Shown in pieces: positions 11,792-23,226 of a DNA stretch of 64,000 nt (its first letter is position 1; each line of letters begins with the position of its first letter). Both the position numbers and the translations under genes were made by a program. The DNA is from Podocnemis expansa (Eukaryota > Chordata > Testudines > Podocnemididae). Where the stretch lies: positions 40,065,557-40,129,556 of the forward strand of contig ML681990.1 of NCBI GenBank assembly GCA_007922195.1. Direction: 5' to 3'. The notes beneath the pieces are model-generated. The model saw only the letters and a program-made list of their open reading frames with translations, had not been told where the DNA came from and searched no databases.

Positions 11792-13716
11792 TGGACAGGT
11801 CAAGGGAAAGTTCATCCAGTCATTTGGCAATCTGATTCAGACACCATCGTACAATCTAATCTTTCGAGACAGGTTACAACCGTTCCTTCCACAGTGGAGA
11901 AGCATAACATTGGACAGATGGGTGATCGAGATCATCCAGTACGGTTACTCCATTCCTTTCACCTCCAAACCCAAACCCTCCCTTGCCTACCCGTCCCTTT
12001 TCAGGGACCCCAGTCATGTACAGCAGTTACAAACAGAAATCCTCCATCTCCTCGAAATAGGAGCCATAGAACAGGTTTGAAAGTCCCAGGAGGGGAAAGG
12101 GTTTTATTCCCCATATTTTCTAATAGAGAAAAAAACAGGAGGTTGGAGGCTGATACTCAACCTCAGAAGACTCAATACCCATATTCAGGTAAAGCGCTTC
12201 AGGATGGTGTCCATAAACAATACATTGCCAAATATCCAACAATTCGACTGGATGGCCTCCCTTGACTTGAGAGACGCCCACTTCCATGTGTCCATTCGAC
12301 CGCGTCACAGGAAGTTCTTATGGTTCCGGGTCCTACACACGCATTACCAGTATACAGTCTTACCATTTGGCCTGTGTGTGGCACCCAGAGTTTTTTCCAA
12401 GCTCATGGCCCAGGTTATAGCATGTTTACGAAGAAAGCATATCAAAATCTTTCCGTATCTCGATGATTTCCTAATCAAAGCTCCCACAAGACACCTTACA
12501 ATACAAGCACTGCGGGCAACGGTAGTGCTGTTTCAAAGTCTTGGGCTGAACATCAATCATGAAAAATCAACACTAATCCCAACTCAGGAAATACAGTTTA
12601 TCGGAGTACAGATTCAGTCAGTGGTGGCAAGGGCCTTCCTACCCTTAGACACAGTCGAAAAATTATATCAATTGGCAGCCAACATTCAAGGAGTGATCAT
12701 GCTATCGGCACACATGGCGATGAGAATGCTAGGGCATATGGCGTCATTAACTTACTTGGTCAGAAATGCCAGACTCCGTATGCGCCCATTCCAACTCTGG
12801 TTTCTCTCCTGCTTCAAATATCGCACGCATCCGGCCGAAACTATAATGACGGTCCCCAGAGTAGTCAAGGATCCCCTCACTTGGTGGATGGACAGCACCA
12901 ATTTGTTACAAGGGGTTGCCTTCCTGCCACCACAACAGCAAATGATAATCACCACTGATGCATTGCTGCTTGGATGGGGGGCGCATTGTCAGGATCTGAC
13001 TATTCAGGGAAAGTGGTCAATGGCAGAAAGGGGCCTGCACATCAACTTGCTCGAGTTAAGGGCAGTTTTCAAGGCATGTCAGCACTTTCTTCCCCTGATC
13101 CAAGGGGGTGTGATAACAGTCCGAACTGACAACAGGACCTGCATGGCATACATAAACTGTCAAGGGGGTACCAAGTCATGAAACTTATGCTGCAAAGTGA
13201 TGGCCTTGTGGAATTGGTGTATCCAACACAACATAAGCCTTCGAGCAGAATATCTTCTGGGCGAAGAGAACATTCTAGCGGACAAACTCAGTTGTTCTTT
13301 TTCAAATCATCACGAATGGGAGATTTGGCAGGATGTAATACAAGACATCTTCGACACATGGGGTCTTCCTATGATAGATCTCTTCGCTACGGTACACAAC
13401 AAGAAATGCAGCCAGTACTGCTGTCGAGAGGGCAGGGGACAGAACTCCAAGGGTGACGCGTTCCTTCTGCATTGGGAGGGTCCACTCCTGTATGCTTTTC
13501 CACCCATTCCACTAATATCATGAACTCTTTGCAAAATTCGACAGGACAAAGCAAAGGTCATCATGATAGCCCCAGCTTGGCCTCGTCAAACATGGTATTC
13601 ATCACTTCTAAGAATGTCAACTGTGAGACCGATCACCCTACCTCGGTACAGGATTTGATATCACAGAACAATGGGACTCACAATCACAATCATCTAGACA
13701 GGCTTCACTTAACGGC
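11792..13716 (+). pseudogene. DIRS copy 1 RT-RNase H-Dam-like (broken)
   Basis: Reverse transcriptase and RNase H region in one reading frame interrupted by four in-frame TGA codons (12078, 13179, 13521, 13656). RT motifs are visible: WMASLDLRDAHFHVSIRP, YTVLPFGLCVAPRVFSK and the catalytic FPYLDDFL. RNase H motifs follow: TTDALLLGWGAH, HINLLELRAV and VRTDNRTCMAYIN. The Dam-like tail has PMIDLFATVHNKKC, DAFLLHW and YAFPPIPLI. At 13521 the matching codon in copy 2 is CGA, so this stop fits CpG decay. The longest open part, 12204-13181, holds the RT core. The region cannot encode a full protein now. Confidence 0.87.
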
Positions 13717-14802
13717 TTGGAAGCTAGATGGTTCGAAGATAGGGAGTTACAATGCTCAGAGAAGGTTAAGCATATATTATTGAACAGTAGGAAACCTTCC
13801 ACAAGGGTTACTTACCTGTATAAGTGGAGTCGTTTTTCCAGGTGGTGCGCACAACGATCCTTGTCTCATGTCGACACTCCTATCCCAATGATTCTTGAGT
13901 ACCTGCTACATCTAAAAGAAACAAACATCTCCATTAATACAATTAAAGTACATCTAGCAGCTATTGCAACCTTCCACGTTGAGGTAGAAGGTTCTTCAAT
14001 GTTTACACATCGCATCATTAAAAGATTTATGATGGGTCTCAGTAATCTTTTCCCACATGTTCAGCCACCGGCAACACCTTGGAACCTCACGTTAGTGTTG
14101 AAAGCCTTAACTCGACAACCGTTTGAACCATTGGCCACTACTTCCCTGCTGCATTTATCAATGAAGGTGGCCTTTCTTATTGCAATTACTTCAGCTAGAA
14201 GGGTGAGTGAAATGGCAGCGCTTATGGCCTATCCACCTTATACCATTTTTTATAAGGATAAGGTCTCCTTAAGGTTGCATCCTAAGTTCATCCCAAAAGC
14301 GTCATCCTCCTTCCATAGTAATCAAATGATCCATTTGCCAGTTTTCTATCCTAAACCGCATTCGTCGACACAACAAAAAGTCCTTCACATGTTGGACGTT
14401 AAAAGGGCACTTGCCTTCTATCTCAAACGAACCAAACCTTTCAGAAAGAAAGCTAGATTGTTTGTTTGTATCCACTACTGAAAAATCCATGGGCCAACCT
14501 ATCTCTACACAAAGACTAACTGGATTTCGACTTGTATATGTACCGCTTACTCTTCTTGTCAAACGGCACCGCCTGATGCAATTCGTTCTCACTCCACCAG
14601 GTCATTGGCATCATCGATGGCGTTTCTGACAAAAGTTCCGATACACGTTATTTGTCAGGCGGCAACTTGGGTTTCGGATGATACTTTTGCTAGACATTAT
14701 GCGTTAGAACGAATTTCCTATATGGATACGGCAGTAGGACGTGCAGTATTAAAAACAGTAGATAGTTTAGAATTCGAAGTGCCCATCACCATAAATAAGT
14801 AA
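13717..14802 (+). pseudogene. DIRS copy 1 tyrosine recombinase (broken)
   Basis: Tyrosine recombinase of the DIRS type. The open part 13717-14481 carries the SAM-like N-terminal half (ILEYLLHLKETNISINTIKV, then FMMGLSNLFPHVQPPATPW) and the first catalytic arginine in ITSARRVSEM. The frame is lost around 14465-14605 and resumes for 14605-14802, which contains FLTKVPIHVICQAATW and the nucleophile-bearing FARHYALERI. The HSTR motif (second His/Arg pair) lies just before 14605. It starts after the RT frame and ends about 15 bases before the internal complementary region. At least one indel makes it non-functional. Confidence 0.85.
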
Positions 14803-14817
14803 CTGCTACGGAATCAC

Positions 14818-14923
14818 CTAGAGTGGAGCCGTCAGGAATGCTGCTCGAAGAAGAAATGGAGGTTACTCACCTTCGTGCAGTAGCCGAAGTTCTTTGAGAT
14901 GCGTATTCCTGACATGCTCCACT
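14818..14923. repeat. DIRS copy 1 internal complementary region
   Basis: Two abutting blocks. 14818-14855 is the complement of the left end (gctgctcgaagaa faces ttcttcgagcagc at 9397). 14856-14923 is the complement of the right end (atggaggttactcacc faces ggtgagtaacctccat at 15193-15208). In DIRS-1 this junction is thought to template closure of the circular intermediate. Confidence 0.9.
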
Positions 14924-14983
14924 ACCTGCCCTCCTCCCATCTACTTCGGGTGGTCTCTATTCTTCTTGTTCCAGGACTCGTCT

Positions 14984-15208
14984 GTGGTAGAAAGGAACTG
15001 GGCGAGGAGCGGCAGCGGGGAAGATGAGAGCGTGACGTCACCACTGGTGGGAATCAACGGACACCGCTGTCATCCCCAGCTGCCAGAGCCACTGCTATAG
15101 AAAAATTTTCCGATCCAGGGTGTCAGGGCCACCAAACACCTAGAGCGGAGCATGTCAGGAGCGCGCATCTCGAAGAACTTCTACTGCACGAAGGTGAGTA
15201 ACCTCCAT
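14984..15208. repeat. DIRS copy 1 right ITR
   Basis: Inverted match of 9394-9587, extended at its outer end by a segment (ctactgcacgaaggtgagta...) that is found elsewhere only in the internal complementary region. Holds tgacgtca at 15033-15040. Confidence 0.9.
15033..15040. promoter_or_regulatory. CRE palindrome in right ITR
   Basis: tgacgtca, inverted partner of the site at 9531. Confidence 0.5.
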
Positions 15209-15225
15209 TTGTGCTCATGATAAAA

Positions 15226-16128
15226 CAGGAGTGTCAAACATGTGGCCCACAGGTTGAATGTGGCCCGTGAACCTCTTCTATCAAGCCTATGGCCTCACTC
15301 AGCAGGACCATGCTCTTTCCCTAACTCACATGGGGAGACAGAGAGAGTGAATGGTGGTGTATAGCCAGTATTCTGCAATGCTGCGAAAGCATGAGGTCTT
15401 GCGACATCACGAGCACTGGGTATGTGAGTTGGCGCTCTGCAAGACCACTCTCTCTCCCTGGCTATGTCCCCTCTTAGAAGATTAGTTCAAATTAACTTTA
15501 TTTGAACTAATTAATTCAAACTAATAATGATTAGTTCAAATTAAGTTAATTCAAACTAACATGGCCTCACTGGAAACCCAATTTGAACTAGCATGTCCAG
15601 GGATAGGACTTCCTAGTTCGAAATAGAAGACGGGCACCATGGGAGGTGTAGCAAGATGGGCCCCCAAGAAGGGCCATGCCCTCACCCAATATATAGAAAG
15701 AGGATGGCACCCGGGAAAGTAAAAGGTCAAAAAGCATCAATTTGAATTAATGGTTAGTTTGAGTTAACACAGCTACACTGGGTTAATTCAAAATAGTAAG
15801 TTCAAATTAACCCTTATTTTGAAGTTAAGCAAGGTTTAATAACTTCAAAGTAAGGTTTCATTACTTCAGACTAAGGAATTCCTTAGTTTGTATTAATGAA
15901 AGCCAGTGTAGCCATGCATTAATTTAATTTGAATTAATACTCATTAATTCAAATTAAATTGTAAGTGTAGACACACACACATACACCATGGGGTACAGTT
16001 TCACATATACAGCACTCTGTGATGCTGTGAGAGTGCTGTAGTATTTTGATTTATGGTACATACAGCCCACTTGAAGTACATTTAAGTCAAATCTAGCTTG
16101 CTACTGCAAATGAGTTTGACTCCTCCTG
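15226..16128. mobile_element. Composite hAT-like element with AT-rich insert
   Basis: The left end caggagtgtcaaacatg and right end gagtttgactcctcctg are inverted matches. The flanks tgataaaa (15218-15225) and ctgtaaaa (16129-16136) are only a loose match. Outer parts (15300-15450, 16010-16128) resemble 55300-55665, including gaagtacatttaagtcaaatct. The middle is a separate AT-rich repeat, listed on its own. The left end lies only 17 bases from the end of DIRS copy 1. Confidence 0.6.
15478..15985. repeat. Nested repeat rich in ttcaaattaa / ttgaattaa
   Basis: Variants of ttcaaattaa and its complement recur many times on both strands (15485-15560, 15740-15800, 15930-15960), so the segment can fold on itself in several registers. 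It ends gtaagtgtagacacacac. It looks like a TIR element inserted in the hAT-like element, with possible TTAA-type targets; family not identified. Confidence 0.5.
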
Positions 16129-16136
16129 CTGTAAAA

Positions 16137-18520
16137 TAACAGTGAAGCCATGGCAACATGGTTGGCGGTAGACTCTTAACTCCTGAATGTGTACCCGAAG
16201 TCCTGTGACTAGCCTGTGCAGCTGTGGTTTGTGTGCTATTTTTAGCTAGCTAACTATGTCAAAGCTAGCTCAGGTACATCAACACGAGCTGCATCACATC
16301 TGACTGCAGTGAAAGTATACCCAAAGACAATTAAATCATTGCATCCCAGACATCAGAAAGCTGTCTGGGAGTAATTTTTCAGTCTGATCTATAGATGAAA
16401 TGTTCCTTGTCCCATTACCAAGCCTATAGTTATTCCCATTTTGGTATGTTAATAAAACTGTCCATCTGTCTGCACTTCCATTTAAAGAGGAACAGTACAA
16501 AACTGATTGAAAGGCCAACAAACCTAAAGTAATTTACATTTATTACTGTTTTTCATTATAATGCACTACTGAGGGACTAATTTATAGAGAACTAAATGTT
16601 CATTGGATGTTCAAGTTTAGAAGTTTCAGGACTATAGTATCTTGTAGACCATTTCCATAGTGTTATACCATGGTGTTACCTTTTTATTTTTTGTCTTAAA
16701 TTATAGTAGAAGTAAGGAAAAATTCTGTGAACACCAGTGTAATTGACTTTATTAAACTCTCAACAGGTATTCTTGTTGCCATATTTTCCTTTGGCTTCAT
16801 AGGAAAAGACTAACAGGAAAAAGAATATTAAGCCCATCCATAGTCACCCACCACTCTTCCTTCTTTATTAAATGTGATTTTTGTGTACACATGTGCCTGC
16901 AGGGAATATAGTCACAAGTGCACTTCAGGTGGACTAATAGATGAACATCATCAGAGGTAGCACAGTATTGGGGAATGAAAATATTTTTAAAGACCTTTCT
17001 CTTTCAGGTGGAGGAAGTGTTTGAATTCTCACCTTGGGGAAACTAGTAAAAGGAATCAGTTGGTGGGATCAGATAATAGCAGAGATGGAAGCAGGAGATA
17101 AAGTATAAGCTGTGCAGAGGATCAGACCACTCTTGGTGGGAGTAGAGAAGGTTTAAGTTTTGGGGACCCATTTGTTTTGTCCAAAATCCTGTATTGCTGT
17201 GCAATAGAGCAGTGCCTCTGCAACTGAATCTTACAGTGTATGTCTACATTCAAATGATTTTAACACAGTAAAAGGAGACTTTGGCCAGAAATGTGGGTTT
17301 TTTTTTGTTGTTTGTGTCATGGGAGGTATCCAGTTGTTGTATTTAATGCACAAAACCCAACCTAGACATGAATGTGTGTTGAAAAGTACCAAAATCTTGG
17401 CTCCATTGCAGTCAGCATCAGAACTCTCATTCACTTCATTTGAGCCAGGATTTCACCCTTTGGCTCTTTTTCTGTGAGAACAGCTGCTCTTATAACTTGC
17501 AGAAAGGACAGGCATTCACATTATTTACTCATCTAAACAATGTAACACTTGACTGATTGATACTGTTTTTCTGACTTTCTGCTTGAATTCACTAGGGACT
17601 AAATAGAATATTTATTGCTCACAAAGTCTCTAATTGAGTAGGACCAACAAGTCAGCTCCCTTAACAGGAGAAGTGATGTCACAAGAGTTTTGCTTTGTTT
17701 TTGTCTTTATTTGATCTTAAAAAGATATATACCTAAGTCTTTGGGCTATTAGAGACGTGTTTGTGAGAAACCCAATTAATGGTAATTTATTACCTATTAT
17801 TTTGCAGGCTTTAGTGCCTCAGCTATTGAAGAAACACAGTGTGGGTAACTAGCACATATATTCTGTATTACTCAGCTGGTATGTCTCCCTTTTTGACATA
17901 TTGTGTTTTTAAGATGACATGCTGCAATCAGAAAATAAAAACCACAGGACAAAGGTCCCCATGATTCCCTAGCACAGCACAACAGCTGAACTTGACAAAA
18001 TCAAGCATATAACAGCAAGTGGGAGAAAGTCAGAGAAACAAATTGGACCACCTGCCAGTCCTGTTCATCTCACGTGATGCTCCTTTCTTCGTAGATGTCT
18101 TTTATTCAGTAGACTGCTCCATATCAGCTGCTTCTGCTCTTTGTTGTCTGCTGCTACCTGTTGAGCTGGCAGTTTGCAATCTTTTACTCTGTAGTGTTTT
18201 CCTGATGAACACAGAACTGACAAAAGGCATCAGCAATTAGATGGTAGAAGATGACTTATGGACAGGGAGGTCAGTGATGGGGGAAGGCAGTTGTCTATGA
18301 GCAGGCAGCCATGAATCTGGGCCTACCTGGATATATAGCTATATAGATATAAATATATATGTAAAGAATAAAAATTGGTTTTGGGATAAAGTTTATTGGT
18401 ATGAACAATGAAAGAACTGCCAGAATGCATCCAAGAGCTGATGATTGATGTTACAAAGTGCTATTACCAGAAGTTCTTGCCTCTTAAGCAGTCTGACCAA
18501 ATCCTATGACTTACACGTCC
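16137..18520. other. Anonymous AT-rich DNA
   Basis: No gene, RNA gene or nameable repeat. Short frames at 16336-16521, 17231-17434 and 18019-18240 have no recognisable features. Confidence 0.5.
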
Positions 18521-18660
18521 CTGCATTTATTTTGCTCCCATTCTATACGCTCCCAATTTTCAAGTGTCTGAAGTGGGATTTTTCTCCCACCAAAGCTCAT
18601 GTGATAAATAAATGTCAGTCTTTGAAAGTTCCACCAGACTCCTTGTTTGTTTTGGAGGAA
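18521..18660 (+). mobile_element. Penelope-like element 3' tail
   Basis: Contains gaagtgggatttttctccca, aaagctcatgtgataaataa and ccaccagactccttgtttg in the order seen at 45250-45330. The hammerhead core is degraded here (gtctgaag and caaag replace ctgatga and gaaa). Confidence 0.75.
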
Positions 18661-19884
18661 ATTTTTTAGAATACCCATGAAAATCAAATTATCTAGTCAA
18701 CAGGCATTTTAATGACTACCTGATAAAAGTACTGCTCCATCCAAGAAATGAACAAAAGGCCACCGAGTAATCATGACACATTAACTCATCTTAAATTTTA
18801 AATAGCTACCCCTAGAGAAAATAAAGTAGACAGAAAAACAAATGACAAAAAACTGTTACCTTTAAATTACAAAGAAATTGGGGAAAACCACAATTTGTAC
18901 ATGTTTTTTCACAAATGGAAAAAGGGCAATGCTTATCAAATAGATGTTTGCTTTATGAATTATATGCTCTGTTCAGTAATTGTAAACTTAGACTTAGGCG
19001 CACACATGCCTTCACACTTGCAAGCAGTTTCACTGAAATCACGTGCCTGAAGTGACATTCTTAGACTCCCTGGGGCTGGGGCCACAGGGGTGTGCTGAGA
19101 GACAACATAATTGTTAGATGAAGCCATTCTGTACAATCTTGATATGTATTACTCACAGGGTTTTTCAGTAATATTTCATTTTAACATCTGGGAGTGATGT
19201 TTATGCTGGTAAGTGGGAGACTTATGAAGAGTTACCTTAAGTTTTAAGGGATTCAATTAACTTGTTAAATATGATTGCAAAAGAAAGCAGTTACTTGTGG
19301 TTTCCTTACTTATTCATGAGGTACAAAGGAGACGTAAAGTTGTTTGTTTTTGGGGTTTTTTTTCTCCTCCTTGTTTGAGTTTTACATGACTGGTATGTGT
19401 ATTCATCTTTGTTCCTGAAGATATGGAGGGGAAGCTTTTATAGCCCTCTCCTGAAGTGGTGAGAGATCATATTTGTAATGCAAAAAACAAGCTGACAAAT
19501 AAACAAGGCAAAATAACTCTAGCCATTTTTATACATCATTAAGAAGCAAGAAGAATGAAGCCCACATTTTGGTACCTAAAATAAATGAGACTAATTTTTC
19601 CAAAGTAGTGAATTCTCTCCAAATTCCCACTAAAGTAAAAGTGGGGTGCTTTTGAAAATTAGACACTTATTTTTAAAAACCTGAATGAGCTTAAGAATCA
19701 GATGTTAGCCACCTGTTGTTGGGAAATATTCACCCTTTTGGATTTTTTTAATATTCCTCTACCTTTGCAGTTCTCTTGAGTTCAAAAAAACCCCACAGTC
19801 TAACCTTTGGAAATGAATGGTATGATTTAGCATGACTTATGCAGGAGCCTTGAATCCTTCAAGGTAGTCAGTGATGCCACCAGA
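18661..19884. other. Anonymous AT-rich DNA
   Basis: No gene or nameable repeat seen. Confidence 0.5.
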
Positions 19885-19892
19885 GTTTAGAA

Positions 19893-20283
19893 CGGTGGTT
19901 CTCAACCAGGGGTGTGTGTACAGAGGTCTTCCAAGAAGTACATCAAATCATCTAGATGTTTGCCTCAGTTTTACAAGAGACTACATAAGAAGTACTAGCG
20001 AAGTCAGTGCAAACTAAAATTTCATACTGATAACTACTTGCTGTTTCTGCTCTAAATACTGAACACTGCAATGCAACTACTGTACAATAATTATATTCTA
20101 ATTGATTTTTATAATGATATGGGAAAATGGAAAGTAAGCAATTTTTCTGTACTACTGTACTGTTACACTTTTGTACTTTTAGATCTGATTTTTGTAAGCA
20201 AAAAAATGTGAGATGTGACTTTGGATACACAAGACAAATTAGACTTGATGGGAGTACAGTGGTCTGGGAAGGTTGAACCACTG
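19893..20283. mobile_element. Non-autonomous hAT element, 391 bp
   Basis: The ends are cggtggttctcaacc and ggttgaaccactg, inverted matches typical of the hAT-Charlie/Ac type. The flanks are gtttagaa at 19885-19892 and again at 20284-20291, an exact 8-bp target duplication. A 128-codon minus frame (19952-20338) runs out of the element and is a chance frame. Confidence 0.92.
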
Positions 20284-20291
20284 GTTTAGAA

Positions 20292-20815
20292 GGTAGTGGA
20301 TCTAGTTTCCCATTGTTGACACTTCCAATCACAAACATTAATATTATTCTCTATGCCTTATAGGGAATATTAAAGAACATCAGTTCCTTGTTTGAATAAT
20401 CAAAAATCTTTTCTTCTCAAAAGAAGCTATTTCATTTGTTGTTTTTTTTCCTCAGGCTAATTATTTCATACCTGAGCTAGAGCTAGAGTTAGAGTTTTCC
20501 CAAGCCTATTGCTGATGCATAGTTATGAGGAAATGTAGGGATAATATAGAGAAGCAAAGCCCTGTGAAGAGGCATCACTTTTTCCCTGTGGATCTTACAA
20601 AATTAGGGCACATTCAAGTACAGGCTCCTTTGTCCCTGCCAAGTTCTAGAAATCCATCAATGGTATCACAAGCTAATGATTAAGACAAAACAACCAACAG
20701 ATAAATTGTTTCTATACTGAACAGAGGCATAAAACCAAGCTGAAAATGGTTCAGGAATTCTGAGAACTCCGGAGCTGTCTTTTCACAGATGTCATTTTTT
20801 CCTCCAGAAAGAGTA
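20292..20815. other. Anonymous DNA
   Basis: No gene seen. A short internal repeat, gagctagagctagagttagag, lies at 20473. Confidence 0.5.
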
Positions 20816-21027
20816 AGTCCTGTGGCACCTTAAAAACTAACATTTCTTTGGGCATAAGCTTTCATGGGTTGCACTCCACTTTGTCAGATGCATCTGACGA
20901 ACTGGGATGCAGCCCACGAAAGCTTATGCCTGAAGAAATTTGTTAGGTTTTTAAGGTGCCACAGGACTTTCATTGGTGTGGTTTTTTTTTTGCTATATAC
21001 AGACTAAAATGGCCATCCATCTGGCAA
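20816..21027. mobile_element. Penelope-like element tails, inverted pair
   Basis: The left arm 20816-20884 (gtcctgtggcaccttaaaa, ggcataagctttcatggg) and right arm 20893-20970 (cccacgaaagcttatgcc, ttaaggtgccacaggac) face each other with a tiny loop. The right side continues to atacagactaaaatggcc. Different PLE subfamily from the 45-kb copy (gcttatgcc against gctcatgtg). Confidence 0.8.
20894..20930 (+). ncRNA. Hammerhead-ribozyme-like core in PLE tail
   Basis: ctgacga at 20894-20900 fits the CUGANGA box; a stem of ggg...ccc follows; gaaa lies at 20918-20921, then a short gc-ttat-gc hairpin as stem III. PLEs are known to carry minimal hammerheads in their terminal repeats. I could not confirm a stem I by eye. 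Confidence 0.45.
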
Positions 21028-21652
21028 GTAATAACTGGCATGATTGTTAGCTTCAGGTTGTTTCCTGAAGTTAGGTTTTCTCTTTGCTCATTTAAGATAT
21101 TAGCAGCTTCCCCTTCTACACAAAGGTGTTGACAATTTCCAGTACTGGATCCAACTTTCCTCCTCCATCAACTAAATTTTATCAGGTGAGAGTAATATAA
21201 ATTTAAATCTCAAATCGTACCCTAATTTTCTGTAGTGCCTGTAGTACCTCACTGAGAGCAAGCAGAGAAAGGATTCACCTTTGTCTCTTGACAGATTTGC
21301 TGCTATACAGGTAGCAATTTTATCCAAATATGAATGTTATATGGACAGACAGAAAACTCTTGCAACAACAGTGCTTATTTTAGTTTTTTGTTTTAGTGCC
21401 TGAGTGAGGAAACAGGGCAGATGTTAATTTTTGGGGGTAGAAACAGAAAAGAAGGATTCCATGTGAGCTCACACAGACACAGTGTTACTTTGACAACACT
21501 GATATGCTCCAGGTTGCTGAAAGCTTGACCTGTAGCTGTAGCTGATTTAAATCTTGAGTTTAAAAAGCTTTTGGGAATGTTGTACTTCTAGGGACAACAA
21601 GGAAACTTGTGAACAGGCTTCCAGGTGAACTGAAGAGAAATCTGTGTTACTT
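21028..21652. other. Anonymous DNA
   Basis: No gene or nameable repeat seen. Confidence 0.5.
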
Positions 21653-23226
21653 TCATAGAATCATAGGGTTGGAAGGGACCTCATGAGGTTATCTAGTCCA
21701 ACCCCCCAAAAAGCAGGATCACACCCACTAAATTATCCCAGCCAGGGTTTTGTCCAGCCGGGCCTTAAACATCTCCAGAGATGGAGATTCCACCACTTCC
21801 CTAGGTAGCCCATTCCAATGCTTCACCACTTGCATAGTAAGAAAATTTTTCTTAATATTCAGCCTCAACCTCCCCAGCTGCAACTTGAAATCATTGCTCC
21901 TTGTTCTGTCCTGTTACTACTGAGAACAGCCAAGCTCCATCCTCCTTGGAGCATCTTCAAGTAGCTGAAGGTTGCTATCAAATCCCTACTCAGTCTTCTC
22001 TTCTGCAGGCTAAATAAGCCTAGTTCCTTCAGTCTTTCTTCATATGTCTTGTGCTCCAGCCCCTTGATCATTTTTGTTGCCCTCCAATGGACTCTTTCTA
22101 GTTTGTCCCTGTCCTTTTTGTAGTGGGCAGCCCAAAACTGGACACAGTATTCCAGATGCAGCCTCACCAGTGCCAAATAAAGGGGAATGATAACATCCCT
22201 TGATCTGCTGGCAACACTTCTGATGCAGCCCAGTATGCCATTGGCCTTTTTGGCAGCAAGCGCACACTGCTGACTCATTCAGCTTCATCCACATGATCCC
22301 CAGGTCCTTTTCTTCAGTGCCACTACTTAGCTGATCACTCCCCAGCCTGTAGCAGTGCATGGGGCTTTTCCATCCCAAGTGCCAGACTTTGCACTTCTCC
22401 TTGTTGAACCTCATGAGACTTCTGTTGGCCCACTGCTCCAATTTGTCAAGGTCTCCTGAATCCTGTCCCTGCCGTCCAGTGTGCCTACTGTTCCCCCCAG
22501 CTTGGTGTCATCCGCAAACTTACTGAGTGTGCAATCTATCCCATCATACAGATCATTAATGAAAATGTTGAACAGAACTGGTGCCAGGACCGACCCCTGG
22601 GGCATACCACTCATTACTAGTTGCCAACTAGACATGGAGCCATTGATTCCGACATGCTGAAACCATTGATCTAGCCAGTTCTCTATCCACCTTACGGTCC
22701 ACACATCCAACCCATGCTTCCTTAGCTTGCTGATGAGAATGCTGTTGGAAACTGCATCAAAAGCCTTGCTAAAATCAAGGTATATCACATCCATGGCTCC
22801 TCCTGCATCCACAAGTCCAGTCATCTCATTATAGAAAGTGATGAGGTTGGTCAGTCATGCTTTACCCTTGGTGAATCCATGCTGACTGTTCCTGATCACT
22901 CTATTTTCCTCCAGCTGTTTCACGATGGATTCTTTGAGAACCTGCTCGATGATTTTTCTATGGATTGAGGTGAGGCTGACAGGTCTGCAATTCCCTGGAT
23001 CCTCCTTTTTGCCTTTCTTGAAGATAGGCACTATATTTGCTTTTTTCCAGTCTTCTGGCACCTCCCCCGTTCTCCATGAGTTTTCAAAGATAATGGCCAG
23101 CGGTACTATTGTCTCATCGGCCAGCTCCGTCAGCACTCTTGGATGCAGTTCATCTGGCCCCATGGACTTGTGCACATGCAGCTTCTTTAGGTAGTCGCTA
23201 ACCTGATCTTCTGTCACCAAGAGCCT
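21653..23226 (-). pseudogene. CR1 LINE copy A, 3' part (broken ORF2)
   Basis: Reads on the minus strand, with its 3' terminus at 21653 (tcatagaatcatagggttgg). The reverse transcriptase survives in pieces: 22855-23229 ([38 protein letters not shown]), 22411-22824 ([40 protein letters not shown], and the catalytic FADDTKLGG), and 21865-22278 ([20 protein letters not shown]). At least two frameshifts separate them. The element copies itself by target-primed reverse transcription; this one is dead. Its sequence stops at 23226 in ...accaagagcct and resumes at 25929, so copy B sits inside it. Confidence 0.88.

Larger units (their letters stand above)
9394..15208 (+). mobile_element. DIRS retrotransposon, copy 1 (decayed)
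   Basis: A complete but inactive DIRS element of about 5.8 kb. Seen in order: left ITR, CCHC gag, RT-RNase H-Dam-like region, tyrosine recombinase, internal complementary region, right ITR. The left end is ttcttcttcgagcagc and the right end gtgagtaacctccat; both are found complemented side by side at 14818-14923. DIRS elements are copied by reverse transcription and integrated as circles by a tyrosine recombinase, so no target duplication is expected, and none is seen (left flank gtagctttca, right flank ttgtgctcat). All three coding regions carry stops or frameshifts. Amino acid differences from copy 2 are large, so this is a separate, older lineage rather than a recent sister copy. Confidence 0.92.

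Noticed and set aside
19952..20338. 128-codon minus-strand frame
   Set aside because: Lies mostly in a non-autonomous hAT element and continues past its end; no domain.
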